Shown: piece after piece, positions 1 to 10,188 of the stretch
Layout: each line of letters begins with the position of its first letter
Position numbering within the stretch: position 1 is the first letter of the stretch
NCBI RefSeq assembly: GCF_963855985.1
Contig: NC_087090.1
Coordinates: 15,436,501 to 15,500,500, forward strand
Source: Ostrinia nubilalis
Lineage: Eukaryota > Arthropoda > Insecta > Lepidoptera > Crambidae
Reading direction: 5' to 3'
Length of the DNA: 64,000 nucleotides
The notes under the pieces: generated by a model
Seen by the model: the letters and a program-made list of their open reading frames with translations, nothing else
Told to the model about the DNA's origin: nothing
Databases searched by the model: none
Program-made: the position numbers and the translations under genes

Positions 1-265
1 AGATTTTTTACATCTGCTTTTATGCCAAGAGAATTGAAGAGCCTTCGAATAAAAATACTTTTATCTAGGTATTGTCAACCTAGCTAGAGAGGTGGAACTA
101 AAAAATTCATTTCAATCAATGGGACATCTAAAAAAAGTGTCGTGCTTCTGCAATAATAACCAAATCTATCTCTTTCATTTATCAATTAACTAATCATCAA
201 ATCGAACTCTTTCAAAGTCGTCGGTGAATCGAGATAAAATATTTGAACATTACCTACACATTATA

Positions 266-412
266 CACGAGCCGGAAGACGTAGGTGGACCGACGATCTG
301 GTGAAGGTCCTGAAAGTACCTGAATGCGAGTAGTGTAGGACCGGTCATGTGAAAATCCATGGGGGAGGCCATTGTTCAGCTGTGGTGTGGACTTCATTTG
401 GCTAATACGAAC
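266..412 (+). mobile_element. RTE-clade LINE 3' tail (fragment)
   Basis: Sequence matches the last codons and 3' end of the RTE-type LINE seen more completely at 18127-18364 and 22580-23131. It encodes remnants of the RWTDDLVKV segment and then runs into the family end (GGAGGCC...TTCAGCTGTGG...TTTGGCT). A 21-bp piece covering the GRPP segment is missing just after position 279, and the frame is interrupted by stops. It is a dead 5'-truncated copy. Confidence 0.75.
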
Positions 413-588
413 GATACAGGCATATACTCATACTACAACTGAAAATAATTGCACCTAAGTGAATTGCTACTAGTTCAAATAACAGCCCGTAGTATATCGG
501 ATGATTGAATTGCTATCCAGCAATAATTGTTTGATAACTGCCAATTTATTGCCAGCGAACAATAAATTTATGAAACCTTTATTTCAGA

Positions 589-806
589 CTAGCTTTTGCC
601 CGCGGCTTCGCCCGCGTGGAATTTTGTCTGTTAGAGAAAATCTTTATCGCGCGCGTCCCTGTTTCAAAAACCGGGATAAAAACTTCTATGTCCTTTCCCG
701 GGACTCAAATTATATCTATGCCAAATTTCATCAAATTCGGTTCAGTGGTTTAGGCGTGAAAGCAAGACAGACAGAGTTACTTTCTCATTTATAATATTAG
801 TATGGA
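589..806 (-). mobile_element. Lep1-type non-autonomous Helitron
   Basis: Read on the minus strand it starts TCCATACTAATATTATAAAT and ends in CTAG. The hairpin CGCGG-GCGAAG-CCGCG lies just inside the CTAG end, and the insertion sits between A and T. These are the hallmarks of Helitron ends (5' TC, 3' hairpin plus CTRR, no target duplication). It matches about ten other copies in this window. A 97-residue frame starting at 501 and crossing it is not a gene. Assignment to the lepidopteran Lep1 group is from general knowledge of that family. Confidence 0.8.
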
Positions 807-1187
807 TAGAAATGGAGTTAGTTTATTACTGCGTGATAGTTACGATAGGACAAAGTAGAGACGAAGTAAATTGGTTTTCAACATTGTAGTAGAGACTATA
901 GTTAAATTGGAATTGATTTACTCGGTCAAATATTTACATAAGACTATGTATTGATTGTTTGAAATATGATTCATTTTCTTAATTAAATCAGAAGCATTAT
1001 TTGTTTTTAACGAGACCCCATAGCTGAGTTTTTATTGTCTAAGTTGCCGTAAGAATGATTGGTACCGTGATTTGAGACAGTTAAAAACCAAAAGAAGTCT
1101 AAAAAAACGTGCTGAATAAAGCAGATCTTTCTTAAAGTAATGTAAAAGTAAGTACACTTAATAGGTAGGTAATATAAAGTTTACAAG
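807..1187. other. no gene or repeat recognised
   Basis: AT-rich single-copy-looking sequence. I see no coding frame with family features and no match to the other repeats of the window. Confidence 0.5.
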
Positions 1188-1290
1188 AACGGGATTATTC
1201 CCACCTCTCATTCCCACTGCTGAAACTCCTGTGTAGCCAGGATCTATAGCTTGACCGCTAATAAAAAAAAACAACCAGTGAAGGCCATGT
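1188..1290 (-). repeat. LINE-type 3' UTR repeat (family L3)
   Basis: On the minus strand this reads CCTTCACTGGTTG..., then GATCCTGGCTACACAGGAG, then a GTGGGAATGAGAGGTGGGAATA block. The same block recurs at 14365-14435, 27922-28008, 55455-55520, 58160-58270 and 58772-58818. No coding region is attached. I infer a LINE tail because every copy lacks everything upstream. The clade is not determined. Confidence 0.55.
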
Positions 1291-2800
1291 TTACAAGAAG
1301 TTTTTTTTTGCAAGTGCATGCATACTTTATTATAAGACCCAAAACCAAAAAACATTTTTCACACGTGCTCCGTTTTTTATGCCAACGGTACTTACCCGTG
1401 TAAAAAGTACGAGACGAAACGGCATTTCCATTTCAAATTCGGCCTGAAATATTCCATTAGCTCACTATTTCGAATTTTTTCGGCTCGCTGTCAGTTGGCA
1501 CCTCTCCATCGGCTCAATCAAAGTGACAACTGACAGCAGATGTATTGAATACGACTGGTGTCAAGTCAGCGGTTGCTATGGATAGACAGCGATTGTTTTC
1601 TAATACTGCTTGTGACTTTGTTTGAATGAGGTTGGTTTCATTTTATTAATAAGCCTCTAACCGTTTTCGAGATATCAAGTGTTGCTATTTGCAAAAATTT
1701 TGGCCCACCCTGTATAATTAAGTTCCTAATTTTTATTTATTTACACTGTCAATTTTGCTCAGTAATTAAAGTCATAGTTGACGTTATTACAAAGTAGTTA
1801 TATCTATGCATTTTAAAGGATCGATGTGCGAAGAATAATTTGATAAAAATAATTTCATTTGCGAAAATGTGACTGATCCTAATGTGAAGCGCTCACTTTG
1901 GTTTATTTATAGAAAGAAAGTAAAAGTGTATGTTATTGTCTAAATGAGTTTACACGTGCTGACCTAACCATCACGCAACACATATTTAACGATGACAGAT
2001 TTTTCTCTGCGAAAATCGACGTTTCGCGACTCCACACGTCACCCGACGCAGGGTTTGCGCGCCAACGGAGTGAGATCGCAATATAATGCGATATTTAATA
2101 TTCATGAACGCAGCGCAAGAAATTTGCCTTCGCCTCGAGGGAAAAAAGAAATTTAAAGTTTTTTTTAATAGAAGAAAGAAGCAAAGGCATCAAACTGCAG
2201 CGATCAGATTCCATAACAGTTGAAGGGAGTTGTATTGTCATTTGTTTTAATTCAGTCGACGTCACAGTACTTAGTGTTTTTTTATTTATTTAATAGGACA
2301 AAAAACAAGACATTTTTTTTTGTTGCAAAACCGTATCAATTACCATTGCATAATTACTCGTAGATTGAATTGCTGTAGTAACAAATAGTTAAAAAATGTA
2401 CTAAAAGGCAATATGTCACCATTGTTCGAAAAACATTGTTTTCTGATATTTAACTACTTGTCATTTGACATCTGACAAATTTGACTATTGGTTATTTTAA
2501 CTACGAATCAAAAAACTGGGCCAGTTAGAGCTTCTAATTTGGTTGTCTTTTGTTCGATATCATTTTATCATGTTCAAAAATCTGTTCCAATTTTTGTGAT
2601 CGATTTAAAGAAACATTTGATAAATTAACCTACACAGAGAATATAATTTTTCATTTTGACGTTTTGACAGTCAACATGCCTGGTGTTTAGTCTAGTCTCA
2701 GATAAATACTAGGTCATATTCTCATGAGTCATTGTTAAAAAGTTTCTGAAAATCTATTTATAACATAAACGAACGAATGGTAATTGTCAGACATAAGACT
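1291..2800. other. no gene; possible transposon end near 1697-1712
   Basis: Mostly AT-rich unique sequence. Around 1490-1545 there is a short inverted pair (GCTGTCAGTTGGCA / TGACAACTGACAGC). At 1697-1712 the string GGCCCACCCTGTATAA resembles DNA-transposon ends common in insects, but no partner end was found. Nothing coding is recognisable. Confidence 0.4.
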
Positions 2801-2952
2801 GACGTCCGTATTCACAAACATTACTACGAGGTCTTACAGTGCGCGTGGACGCACAGGGTGACCCACGAACCAATTACAGAGGTCTATTCAACGCTGTGCG
2901 TTCGATTTGCTGCTTCACTTAAGCAAGCATCGTTTGTGAATATCTGCGTGAG
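2801..2952. mobile_element. palindromic MITE family C, copy 1
   Basis: About 150 bp with inverted ends beginning CCGTATTCACAAAC. It is shared with copies at 17071-17216, 32863-33008 and 41373-41506. This copy has a decayed right end (GTGAATATCTGCG). The short open frame at 2777-2959 is made of the MITE; translated MITE copies resemble one another only because the DNA is repeated. Confidence 0.75.
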
Positions 2953-3119
2953 ACTGTAAAGTATCGCTATGGGGAACCTCATCATCGTCAGGTCATTTAG
3001 TCTACATTTCAGGAACGGTCATATCCAAATTACCAGAACCAAAAAATGTGAGTATTTGGTCTAGACTTCACTTGCTGACCAGATGATTTGGGTTATTAAG
3101 GTCAACATTTCACATTAAG

Positions 3120-3214
3120 GCTGGGTTGCACCATCTTACTTCAACTTTAACAAACTTTAAAAGTCTGTCAAACACCATACAGAAAACATCGATTATGGTT
3201 GTACTTAGTCAGCC
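3120..3214. mobile_element. palindromic MITE family A, copy 1
   Basis: Starts GGCTGGGTTGCACCATC and ends CAGCC, and is flanked by TAA on both sides. The internal segments (TTTAACAAAC..., GTCAAAC.CCATAC) match the other family A copies. The right arm is shortened. A TAA/TAA flank fits the TWA target preference of PIF/Harbinger elements; that class assignment is an inference. Confidence 0.7.
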
Positions 3215-3215
3215 T

Positions 3216-3754
3216 AAATAAATAAAGTACATTTTAAAGTAACCTAAAAACTAAATATCAACCCAGTTACTGGTCTTATGATAATGTCTTTTCTTAGACC
3301 TCATACTTATTCATTTCTTGTTGCTTGTACATTATAAGAAAAATGTAGCTCACAGAAGTAAAGCCGAACAAGTTATGACACGCAGCAGTAATAAAGGAGA
3401 AGGCATTATTATTGAAAATAATGTCCCACCGTACTTTATTCAGTTAACAGGAATTCTCAAACTTTCGGCTCCACGAAATCCTGTTAAGATTTTCAGGTGA
3501 CAGCCCCCTCAGTTAGCTAATTAAAACCCCTCTCCCCCAAAAAATCGACTACTGAAGAAAATAAGGTTTCAATTTCAATAAAAGGTACCAAATAAAGTTC
3601 CAAAAAAATGAAATGTCTTTTTAATATTGATGCTGTTGCTGATGGTGTGCTAGTTTCTTGTCGCAAATGGTGTCAATTTCAGGAGTAATTTTGGTCAATT
3701 TTGTTTTTTTAAATAAAAGGTTATTAGTAATTTGTTTTTTCACAAACTACTAAT
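3216..3754. other. no gene recognised
   Basis: AT-rich spacer. A 60-residue frame at 3318-3500 has no recognisable domain and atypical composition. Near 3718-3757 there is an imperfect hairpin (TTATTAGTAATTTG / CAAACTACTAATA) that adjoins the SINE tail. Confidence 0.4.
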
Positions 3755-3903
3755 ACTCCCGTTAGCCCCTCGTACTAAGCTAAATATGCTTGTATCACGA
3801 GTGAGCTCACCACAATAGTCGAGCGGCGGCAGGGACCGAACCCTCGTTCCCCGGATCACGAGTCGGCCAGTCCGACTCCTTCACCGTTCGGCTATCGTGG
3901 CCT
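3755..3903 (-). mobile_element. tRNA-derived SINE
   Basis: The minus strand begins GGCCACGATAGCCGAACGG, which contains an RNA polymerase III A-box-like TAGCCGAACGG. About 50 nt later it has a B-box-like GGGTTCGGTCCC. A stem AGTCG/CGACT sits where the anticodon arm would be, but the loop lacks T33, so this is not a functional tRNA. It continues into a non-tRNA body (GTGAGCTCACTCGTG..., GGGGCTAACGGG). The layout fits a tRNA-related SINE; the family name is not known to me. Confidence 0.65.
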
Positions 3904-3904
3904 A

Positions 3905-4001
3905 ATTCTGCCACCATTACGTAAATCTTGTCGCGAATCCCCTGACGTTGAATGGCGAACCCCTAGCTAGGGGTTCGCGTACCTCACTTTGAGAAACCCT
4001 G
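3905..4001 (-). mobile_element. hAT-like transposon end with 24-bp palindrome
   Basis: On the minus strand it begins CAGGGTTTCTCAAAGTG, the form taken by many hAT-superfamily termini (CAG start, TTCTCAAA). It is followed by a perfect 24-bp palindrome at 3955-3978 whose half-site is GCGAACCCCTAG. The other end is not recognisable; the SINE lies immediately at the inner side and may have truncated it. Confidence 0.5.
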
Positions 4002-4424
4002 AGTTAAACCATTGCGGCATTAACCGCGGGTATTGCAATAAAAACCACCCGCTAGAGAATATGTTTGATGTTCGCAATGCTAGCAATTTCTTAGTCTACA
4101 TCTTCATTTAGAAGTTTCGTTTTCTTTGAGATTGTAATTAGTCTGACAAGTACGAGTAAACCTTGATGTTGCAGAAAGTGATGAAGATGTTGAAAGAAAA
4201 GATGATTAAATAGTCAGCTAATTGTAGAGGCATTGATCAGTTAAAATTCGACAATTCAGCGAAATGTAAATTAAATTTCTTCTCGTGGTCAGCAAACATT
4301 ATTAAATTGATCAGCCAGTAATTAATTACTTAACATAATCTGACAAATCTAAACATAATATTTTATTCTGACAACAACAAAATTGCGCAATTTTTTGCTG
4401 CCGAATGCTGAGCCGAAGGATAAG
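4002..4424. other. no gene or repeat recognised
   Basis: AT-rich sequence without a supported coding frame or any match to other repeats in the window. Confidence 0.45.
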
Positions 4425-4613
4425 TGCACCACCTTCCTTTAACCGTAACTATAAAGATAACCGGGGTTTATTGTAATCATTCTTTAACAAACGTCAAAAA
4501 TCTATCAAACTCCATACAAAAAGCACCGGTTATCGTTATGGTTACGGTTAAAATTAGATGGTGCAACTGCAACTCAGCCTTAAAGTTAAAGTAAGATGGT
4601 GCAATCCAGCCTA
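4425..4613. mobile_element. MITE family A, copy 2 (composite, nested)
   Basis: Contains two pairs of family A arm segments: AAGTGCACCACC...ACCGTAACTATAAAGATAACC on the left and ATGGTGCAACTGCAACTCAGCC then AAGTAAGATGGTGCAATCCAGCC on the right. The duplicated right arm suggests one copy landed in, or recombined with, another. Confidence 0.65.
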
Positions 4614-4731
4614 AAAGTTAAAGTAACCGTCATTTTTACTTTTTATAACTAAGAAACTGACGCAACGTCATAGAAAACTAGTATTGATATATTATTCTGT
4701 TGCGATGTCAGTCATAGGAAACAATTATTAT

Positions 4732-4914
4732 TCTATAACTATAAAAGCGAAAGGTTACTGACTGACTGACTCCACTCACTCATCACGAAATCTAGGAGTC
4801 TCAATTTTTACATGGGGATTCCCTTTAGAACGTAGGTGGTCACTGAGACGTGATTTTGCAATATTCTACCCCTAAGGGGGTAAAACGGTATACGAAGTCG
4901 CGGGCGGCGGCTAG
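4732..4914 (+). mobile_element. Helitron, second subfamily
   Basis: Starts TCTATAACTATAAAAGCGAAAG and ends GCGGGCGGCGGCTAG, so it has TC and CTAG ends with a GC-rich stem region before CTAG. It carries the internal TGACTGACTGAC run typical of the group. The following sequence (4915-4941) closely repeats that after another CTAG at 4677-4680, as if two Helitron ends had been joined in tandem. A related minus-strand copy is at 46751-46935. Confidence 0.6.
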
Positions 4915-5034
4915 TATCGATATATTCTGTTGCGATGCCATACCCCAACGAACGTGCCTATTCTATTACCGGGGGTAATCCCCATATAAACACGGACTTA
5001 CTATTGCGGCGGCTTAGCCACGACTCAAAACTGG

Positions 5035-5384
5035 GGCAGCAACAGTTGCTTTAGCGGGTACTGTTGGTTTTGCTTGTACTCTTGATTACTTACCTACATA
5101 TTTTATAGGATATCCTCTAAAGTATGTACTTACATGGATGTGATCTACTAACTTTATTAGGTATCACTAGTTTTATCTGTGACCTCGTGTCAAAATAATT
5201 TTTCAGAGATGATTATTTTAAAAGTTTGTATTGTTCAAGTTTCAGAGTAGTTTCAAATTACTGGTAGTTTCTAGCGTCTAGTTACACCTAACTTAACATA
5301 CATAGCCGTGTAGTTTAAATATCAAAACCTACTCGTTTAAATTTGTTTCAGCCTCATTTCTGAACATTATGATCATCATCGTCA
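5035..5384. other. no gene or repeat recognised
   Basis: AT-rich unique-looking sequence, no supported frame. Confidence 0.4.
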
Positions 5385-5690
5385 TAATTTCAGCCATATG
5401 ATGTCTACTGCTTTGGCCTCCCTCGATGATTTTCAGATCTACGTGATTTTAGTCATTTAGAAGCAGTTCTGTAGTCTTACTAAAACAATGTAAACACCAA
5501 CTACTAATAACAATTTTCAAGCTAGAGAAGATCATTTCGACAACCTGACGTCTAATGCTATAGGCCTCCCTATGATTTTCAAATCAGAGTGACTCGTCCT
5601 CTCTAGAAGCAGTTCTATCGTCTACATAAAACAATGTAGATAAATACTACTTACAACAATTTATAAAGCTACAAAGAAATAAATAAGAAA
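5385..5690 (-). mobile_element. decayed RTE LINE tails in tandem
   Basis: Two related blocks (about 5385-5525 and 5545-5690) each contain a degraded form of the RTE 3' end read backwards (TTTCAGCCATATGATGTC..., GGCCTCCCT.GATGATTTTCA). Each is followed by a similar segment with GAAGCAGTTCT and AAAACAATGTA. This is an old local duplication of a LINE tail plus flank. Confidence 0.5.
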
Positions 5691-5923
5691 ATAAACTATT
5701 CTAATACCAGGATAAGCAATACTCCAGGCAAAGCCAGATATAGTGCGAACTTGAACAATTATCAGGTCTAACTCGCGAGAAGTGCTTTTAATTATAAAGT
5801 TTTGCTTTTTATTGCTTGTAGTTGAATATAGAGACGTTTGAAGTTGTATCGATAAGTTTGCGTTAGACGCATAAATAACTGCTTGATAATGTTCAAATAG
5901 GTTTGACAGATTTTCATCATTAT

Positions 5924-6110
5924 CATCATCATTTCAGCCATATGACGTCCACTGCTGAACATAGGCCTCCCCCAATGATTTCCATGTTGATCGTATGGTG
6001 TGACAGATTTTAACTAATAATAAGTCCTTCATCATCATCATTTCAGCCAAAGGAACGTCCACTGCTGAACATGCCTCCCCCAATGATTTTCAGATCGACT
6101 TGGTGGTAAA
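5924..6110 (-). mobile_element. two RTE LINE 3' tails (ATG-tailed subfamily)
   Basis: At 5924-5995 and 6028-6105 the plus strand reads (CAT)n TTTCAGCCA..., ..ACGTCCACTGCTGAACAT and GCCTCCCCCAATGATTT. This is the complement of the RTE end with an ATG-repeat tail, the same as the better copy at 37778-38030. Only the last 60-80 bp of the element are present in each. Confidence 0.7.
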
Positions 6111-7495
6111 ATGTGCGTATAAACGTTAAAAACATAATATTGAATGAGCATTTATGATAAGAAACTACAAAATATCACTTGAATAAATTTTTTTGGCCGT
6201 GCCATATTCTAAATCTGATGAAATCTACTACGCTCCTCAGATTTTTTGTACCAAAAAACCCTCTCAACTCCCGTTTCCCTAAAAAAACATACTAAAAACG
6301 TTTCAGTAATTTTCCCGTAACTTTTAAAGTAACAAATGCGGGACCCAAAAAAGTGAATAAACACGACAAACGTTGCATACAAATCTGGCTGAGGTAACGT
6401 TGGGCTCGTGACCAGGGTGTGGGATGTGTGCATACGTCAAATTATATCAGTATGTCAATTTAGATCAGAAAGGATATTATGTATATGAGAAGAATATGAA
6501 GAGATTGGAATTTAATACATGGAGGGTTTTGTCTTGCAGCCGTCTTTAGCTAAGGCTCTTATTGCAAAGCAACGAAAAAGTGGATCCAAAAATTATATCA
6601 TGTGATTGGTCCAAATATTGAAATTAAGGTTGAATTTACCGACATTACAATCACCTACATTTAACAAATTTGTTCTGGTGTTATCGATCCAGCGAATCGA
6701 AAAAACTTTTGGGCAACTGCCGAAATAAAATATGAAGTAACTGTAGAAGAAAAGCATTACCATATTTTGTGCCGTGCATGTTGTAATAGGTGACTAAAAG
6801 ATAAAATGAAATATGCCTCCAACCTGTCTGGCCAAACCTTTAATTTTCTCTAATAAATTAGAAAGGGTTTAGGTACTTCGTAGTAGAGACTAAATGACCT
6901 GATGATGTTGATGAACAGATAGAAGTTACATTCATCCAGCATTTCTCTAAATTAACTAAACATACATTAATGTAGAACGGGTTTTTCAGATTGTATATCT
7001 CGTGCTCTTGCAGTAGAGATTATATAACTCGATGATGATGATGACGATGAACAGTAGAAGTTACATTATTTATTCAACCAGAAGCAGTTCTCTGAATTAG
7101 CTCTCACATTCTATCTACATTCTACACACAAACATGCATCTGTACACTAATTTAATCACTAATCCAGCGCTCAATCTAGCGTCCTCCTGACCCGGATTAG
7201 CTAGTTAACGCACCAATTAAGCGACATGTCCCACAGGTGGGCTGTGGATTAGCCCAGAGCCGGTTGAACCGAAGATTTATTGCGCGTGGTTAACTAACTG
7301 GAGATTCGGTAACTAAATGACCGGATTGTAAAGGTCAGCTGCGTGACATGTGAACTTAAACTACGATTATATGAGTTACTTAAATTGATTTAGACAGAAA
7401 GGTGATAAAATTAAATGGTTTTTATTCTGTTTCAAGATACTTTATTACGGCTGAAGGATCTCTTGGTGAGTCTTCAGACCACAGACCTTATTTTT
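6111..7495. other. no gene; degraded LINE tail pieces
   Basis: At 6840-6910 and 7010-7045 there are pieces of the repeat that elsewhere reads AAATTAGAGAGGG...CCTGATGATGATG (compare 37535-37665 on the other strand). The rest, including 7130-7330, looks unique. The 74-residue frame at 6209-6433 has no recognisable domain. Confidence 0.4.
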
Positions 7496-7564
7496 AAGCG
7501 ACTTCAAAAAAAGGAGGAGGCAGCTCTTGTTGCTGCGATAAGCTAGTAAAAAGTACTTATCTGG

Positions 7565-7713
7565 CAGCATATCTTCCCCTTAAAGGCCGGTAATGCACCT
7601 GTAACGCCCCTAGGACTGCGGGTGTCTATGGGCGACGGTAATCACTTACCATCAATTGATCCGTCTGTTCGTTTGCCTCCTGTCACATATTCATATTCAT
7701 TTACATAAAAAAA
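7565..7713 (+). mobile_element. LINE 3' end with A tail (family L2)
   Basis: Reads CTTAAAGGCCGGTAATGCAC..., CCCCTAGGACTGCGGGTGTC, TATGGGCGACGGTAATCACT, then GTTTGCCTCCTGTCACAT, and ends in an A-rich tail at 7706-7713. The same sequence occurs in reverse at 14030-14360. I infer the 3' UTR of a CR1/Jockey-like LINE; no reverse transcriptase is attached. The preceding fragment near 7497-7525 (CGACTTCAAAAAAAGGAGG) belongs to the element family at 26446-26858. Confidence 0.6.
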
Positions 7714-7879
7714 GCAGTGTGAACAGTTAGTTGTCACTTCGGCGAGCTAATGGAGAGGGAGTCCTCGCGTGAATAGCATTGGTCGCATTATTATGCATCT
7801 GTGTTGACACAGGATCTACATATTGTATGTTACGTTTCTTGAATGAGAAAATAGTCTAGCTTTCTGGTCGGCAGGGAGT

Positions 7880-8060
7880 CATTTGTTTACTGTTATATCG
7901 ACCCCTACTAGACAAAAGCCTCCCCTATGTATGATGTATGTATTTCCCCAACGACCGATCCTACGATGCCCTCATCCAGGTTCTTTCTTACCAGCTCGTC
8001 CATCCATCGAGTAAGTGGCCTGCCTATACGACGTTTTCCAGTCCATGATCTTGCCTTAGA
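7880..8060 (-). mobile_element. decayed RTE LINE 3' end
   Basis: Read backwards it aligns with the RTE C-terminal coding end: GACAAAAGCCTCCCC, then CGACCGATCCTACGATGCC, then the RWMDELVRK-like and GRPL-like codons. It is frameshifted and interrupted. Confidence 0.55.
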
Positions 8061-9067
8061 CACAGAAAAATACGAGTAAGTTCACCAGTAACGAGCATCA
8101 AAAAGGCCACACACCTTGCACAATTGTAAGTTTTCTCGGTCGACTCTATCGACATCAAACGGACATTTGGACGTTCATTAGCGGGCTCGGTTATGTGGTT
8201 AGTTGGAAAATATTTGCCCGGGAAATGGTGTGTGGCAGCAAATAAGGTTGTGATTTCTTTGTGTTTTTTTTTATATTAACTTAAAAGCAAATAGTTTAGT
8301 TGGCCTCTTCAGTTGAAGTAAGAAGGTGTTATGTAGGATTGTTAAAAATGAGTTTATCACTTGTATTTGAAAACGTCAGTGTTACGTAATGAGACTCAAA
8401 ACTCGAGTTAGTAACAAAAAAAGAAAAACAAACAAAGAACAACGAGAAAAGCGAATGAAAGAGTCAGAGCAAATTCCAATACAATCGACAGAACATCATA
8501 GTGTATTTCTATATTCAGATAAAATAGCACCCCCTTCTTCTTCGTCGCTAGTGTTGTGTCTTGTCGTGGTCGTCACACCTGGATTGGTGGAAAGCTTCAC
8601 AATCCGTCGCCATTCCTCCCTTATTGCAGCTTTTATGCAGATTCTTGTAAAATAGCACGACAAATTACTTACAACGAATTAAGAATCCACATATTCCACA
8701 TTGTTTTGAAGGCTCATCTTCTGTGCCCTTAAAACTTCGAATTCGTTCTGTCACAACGCAAAATCCGTCCAAGCCCGTATTGTTACATGCAACCATCACT
8801 CCGTCCACCTGGGTATACCTTCAACTTTTCAATCCAACTTTTTCAATCAAATACCGTGGATGCAACGTTTCAAATGCAAATTTTAGTTTGAAATTGCATA
8901 GTTGAAGCCATTTTGACGAGAATCAAATGTCGGTGTAAAGTGGTTTTTAGTTGCCGAACTAGTTTGTTTCAGCTTTTAGAAGTGGCAGGAATGTTTAATT
9001 CTGGTTATTTATAAAAGTAGCCACGTAGGGAATAATTTATGTCAGGTGCTGTAGAATTTTTTTCTTT
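8061..9067. other. no gene recognised
   Basis: An 88-residue frame at 8389-8655 and a 60-residue frame at 8723-8905 have no recognisable domain or conserved motif. The segment 8535-8615 (CTTCTTCTTCGTCGCTAG..., TTGTCGTGGTCG) loosely resembles 45655-45760 in reverse and may be an old repeat. No other feature seen. Confidence 0.4.
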
Positions 9068-9069
9068 AA

Positions 9070-9188
9070 GGCTGAGGTGCACCACTAAACTTTGACCGTA
9101 ACTATAACGATAACCGGTGATTTTTGTATGGAGTTTGACAGATTTTTGACGTTTTTTACAGTCAAAGTAAGATGGTGCAACCCGCCCT
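9070..9188. mobile_element. palindromic MITE family A, copy 3
   Basis: GGCTGAGGTGCACCAC at the left and AGTAAGATGGTGCAACCC at the right, with the internal ACCGTAACTATAACGATAACC and GAGTTTGACAGATTTTTGACG blocks that define the family. A TAA precedes it and a TAA follows one base outside the right end. It is nearly full length and lies in the same orientation as copies at 31120 and 43840. Confidence 0.75.
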
Positions 9189-9189
9189 A

Positions 9190-9867
9190 AATGTGCGGGT
9201 TGTAACCATTTAAGGTTTTCATACAGTACCTTTTCATTTGTGAAAAATACTGCAGCCCTCTAATTAAGTGCTATGTTTAGCTCCATAACGCGTTTAGCTC
9301 TGTACGAGTATGTTTCTTCCAGTATCAAAAAATCTAAAAAAAAAAATGTTGAACTATTGTACGGTTCATCTATACGCTACTATGCATTCATTAAAAACAT
9401 GAGATAGATCGCCTTGTAAACGGGGACTAGCACTTACATTTTATTCCTTTGTACTTTGTTCAAACGTACGAGATAAATTCTTTAGAATGTTCATTAATAA
9501 CTTATCTAATAGAGATACGACGCCGTCCACGAAACTCCAAGAAGTATAACGTCGATAAACCACAACATAACTCTGTATCGACAATCGGCGAAGTTTAGCA
9601 ATTACACACAGTGCAGAAGACAAAGCTGTGTAGCTATTTGCGGAGCACACAACGGATATTGAACACTGTGTACGTTGCCGTCTAGTGACGTGCAGTACAC
9701 AACACGGATACGTATACCTACGTATACACTACTATACACAGAATCACAGAATGTTTGGTTTAGGTCGTCGGGCATAAAACTTACCAAGATGTAAAGATTC
9801 AAATTAATAAACAACGCAAAGTTTAACATCCATGGTGGCGTGACATCCTTTAAATTGTAAATTTAGT
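9190..9867. other. no gene recognised upstream of piggyBac
   Basis: AT-rich flank. Short frames at 9441-9650 and 9602-9829 overlap each other and show no family features. This is the pre-insertion flank of the piggyBac element. Confidence 0.4.
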
Positions 9868-9871
9868 TTAA
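9868..9871. other. TTAA target site, left side of piggyBac
   Basis: The left end of the element abuts TTAA. The right side has TAA plus G (12393-12396), so one T of the duplicated target appears lost, probably by mutation after insertion or an assembly slip. Confidence 0.85.
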
Positions 9872-10004
9872 CCCGTATCTTCCCAAGCACCTAAAAGCTG
9901 ATGCGATTTTAACGAAATTTATAATACTACATGTTAGTAACCTACTAAACAATATTATGTATAAGAAAAAAAAAATCAGCTGTCTGTCTTTCAGTTTCAG
10001 TACC

Positions 10005-10036
10005 GATCCAAAAATGGAACAGTAGGAAGATATGCC
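10005..10036 (+). promoter_or_regulatory. subterminal palindrome plus TIR-like core (left)
   Basis: GATCCAAAAATGGAAC (14 of 16 positions of the perfect palindrome GATCCAAAAATGGATC) is followed directly by AGTAGGAAGATATGCC. The second half resembles the TIR core ACTGGGATGATACGGG. The same composite lies at the right end (12361-12392) and in the intron (12004-12035). A role as a transposase binding site is inferred from the repeated layout. Confidence 0.65.
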
Positions 10037-10123
10037 ACTGTATTAATTTTGCATTAGTTAGGAAGATTATTGTAAATAATACAAGGTTTTTATAAAAAAT
10101 CGTATTATTATAATAGTATCTTT

Positions 10124-10129
10124 TTTATT
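10124..10129 (-). terminator. poly(A) signal AATAAA of the transposase
   Basis: AATAAA on the minus strand, 60 nt downstream of the transposase stop codon and still inside the element. The placement fits polyadenylation of the transposase mRNA. Confidence 0.6.
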
Positions 10130-10188
10130 AAACAATAGTATCACATATTATAAGTAAGATATATATCAGAATAATATATTTTTACACA

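Noticed and set aside
501..794. 97-residue open frame
   Set aside because: Most of it is Helitron DNA on the other strand, including the GACAGACAGAG run and TATAATATTAG end; repeats of the same DNA elsewhere give similar frames.
2777..2959. Conserved small protein family (similar frames at 2777, 16940 and 32762)
   Set aside because: Similarity is due to copies of the same palindromic MITE, not selection on protein.
3825..3903. Functional tRNA gene at the SINE head
   Set aside because: Anticodon loop lacks T33 and the acceptor stem is not matched by a 3' partner; it continues into a SINE body.
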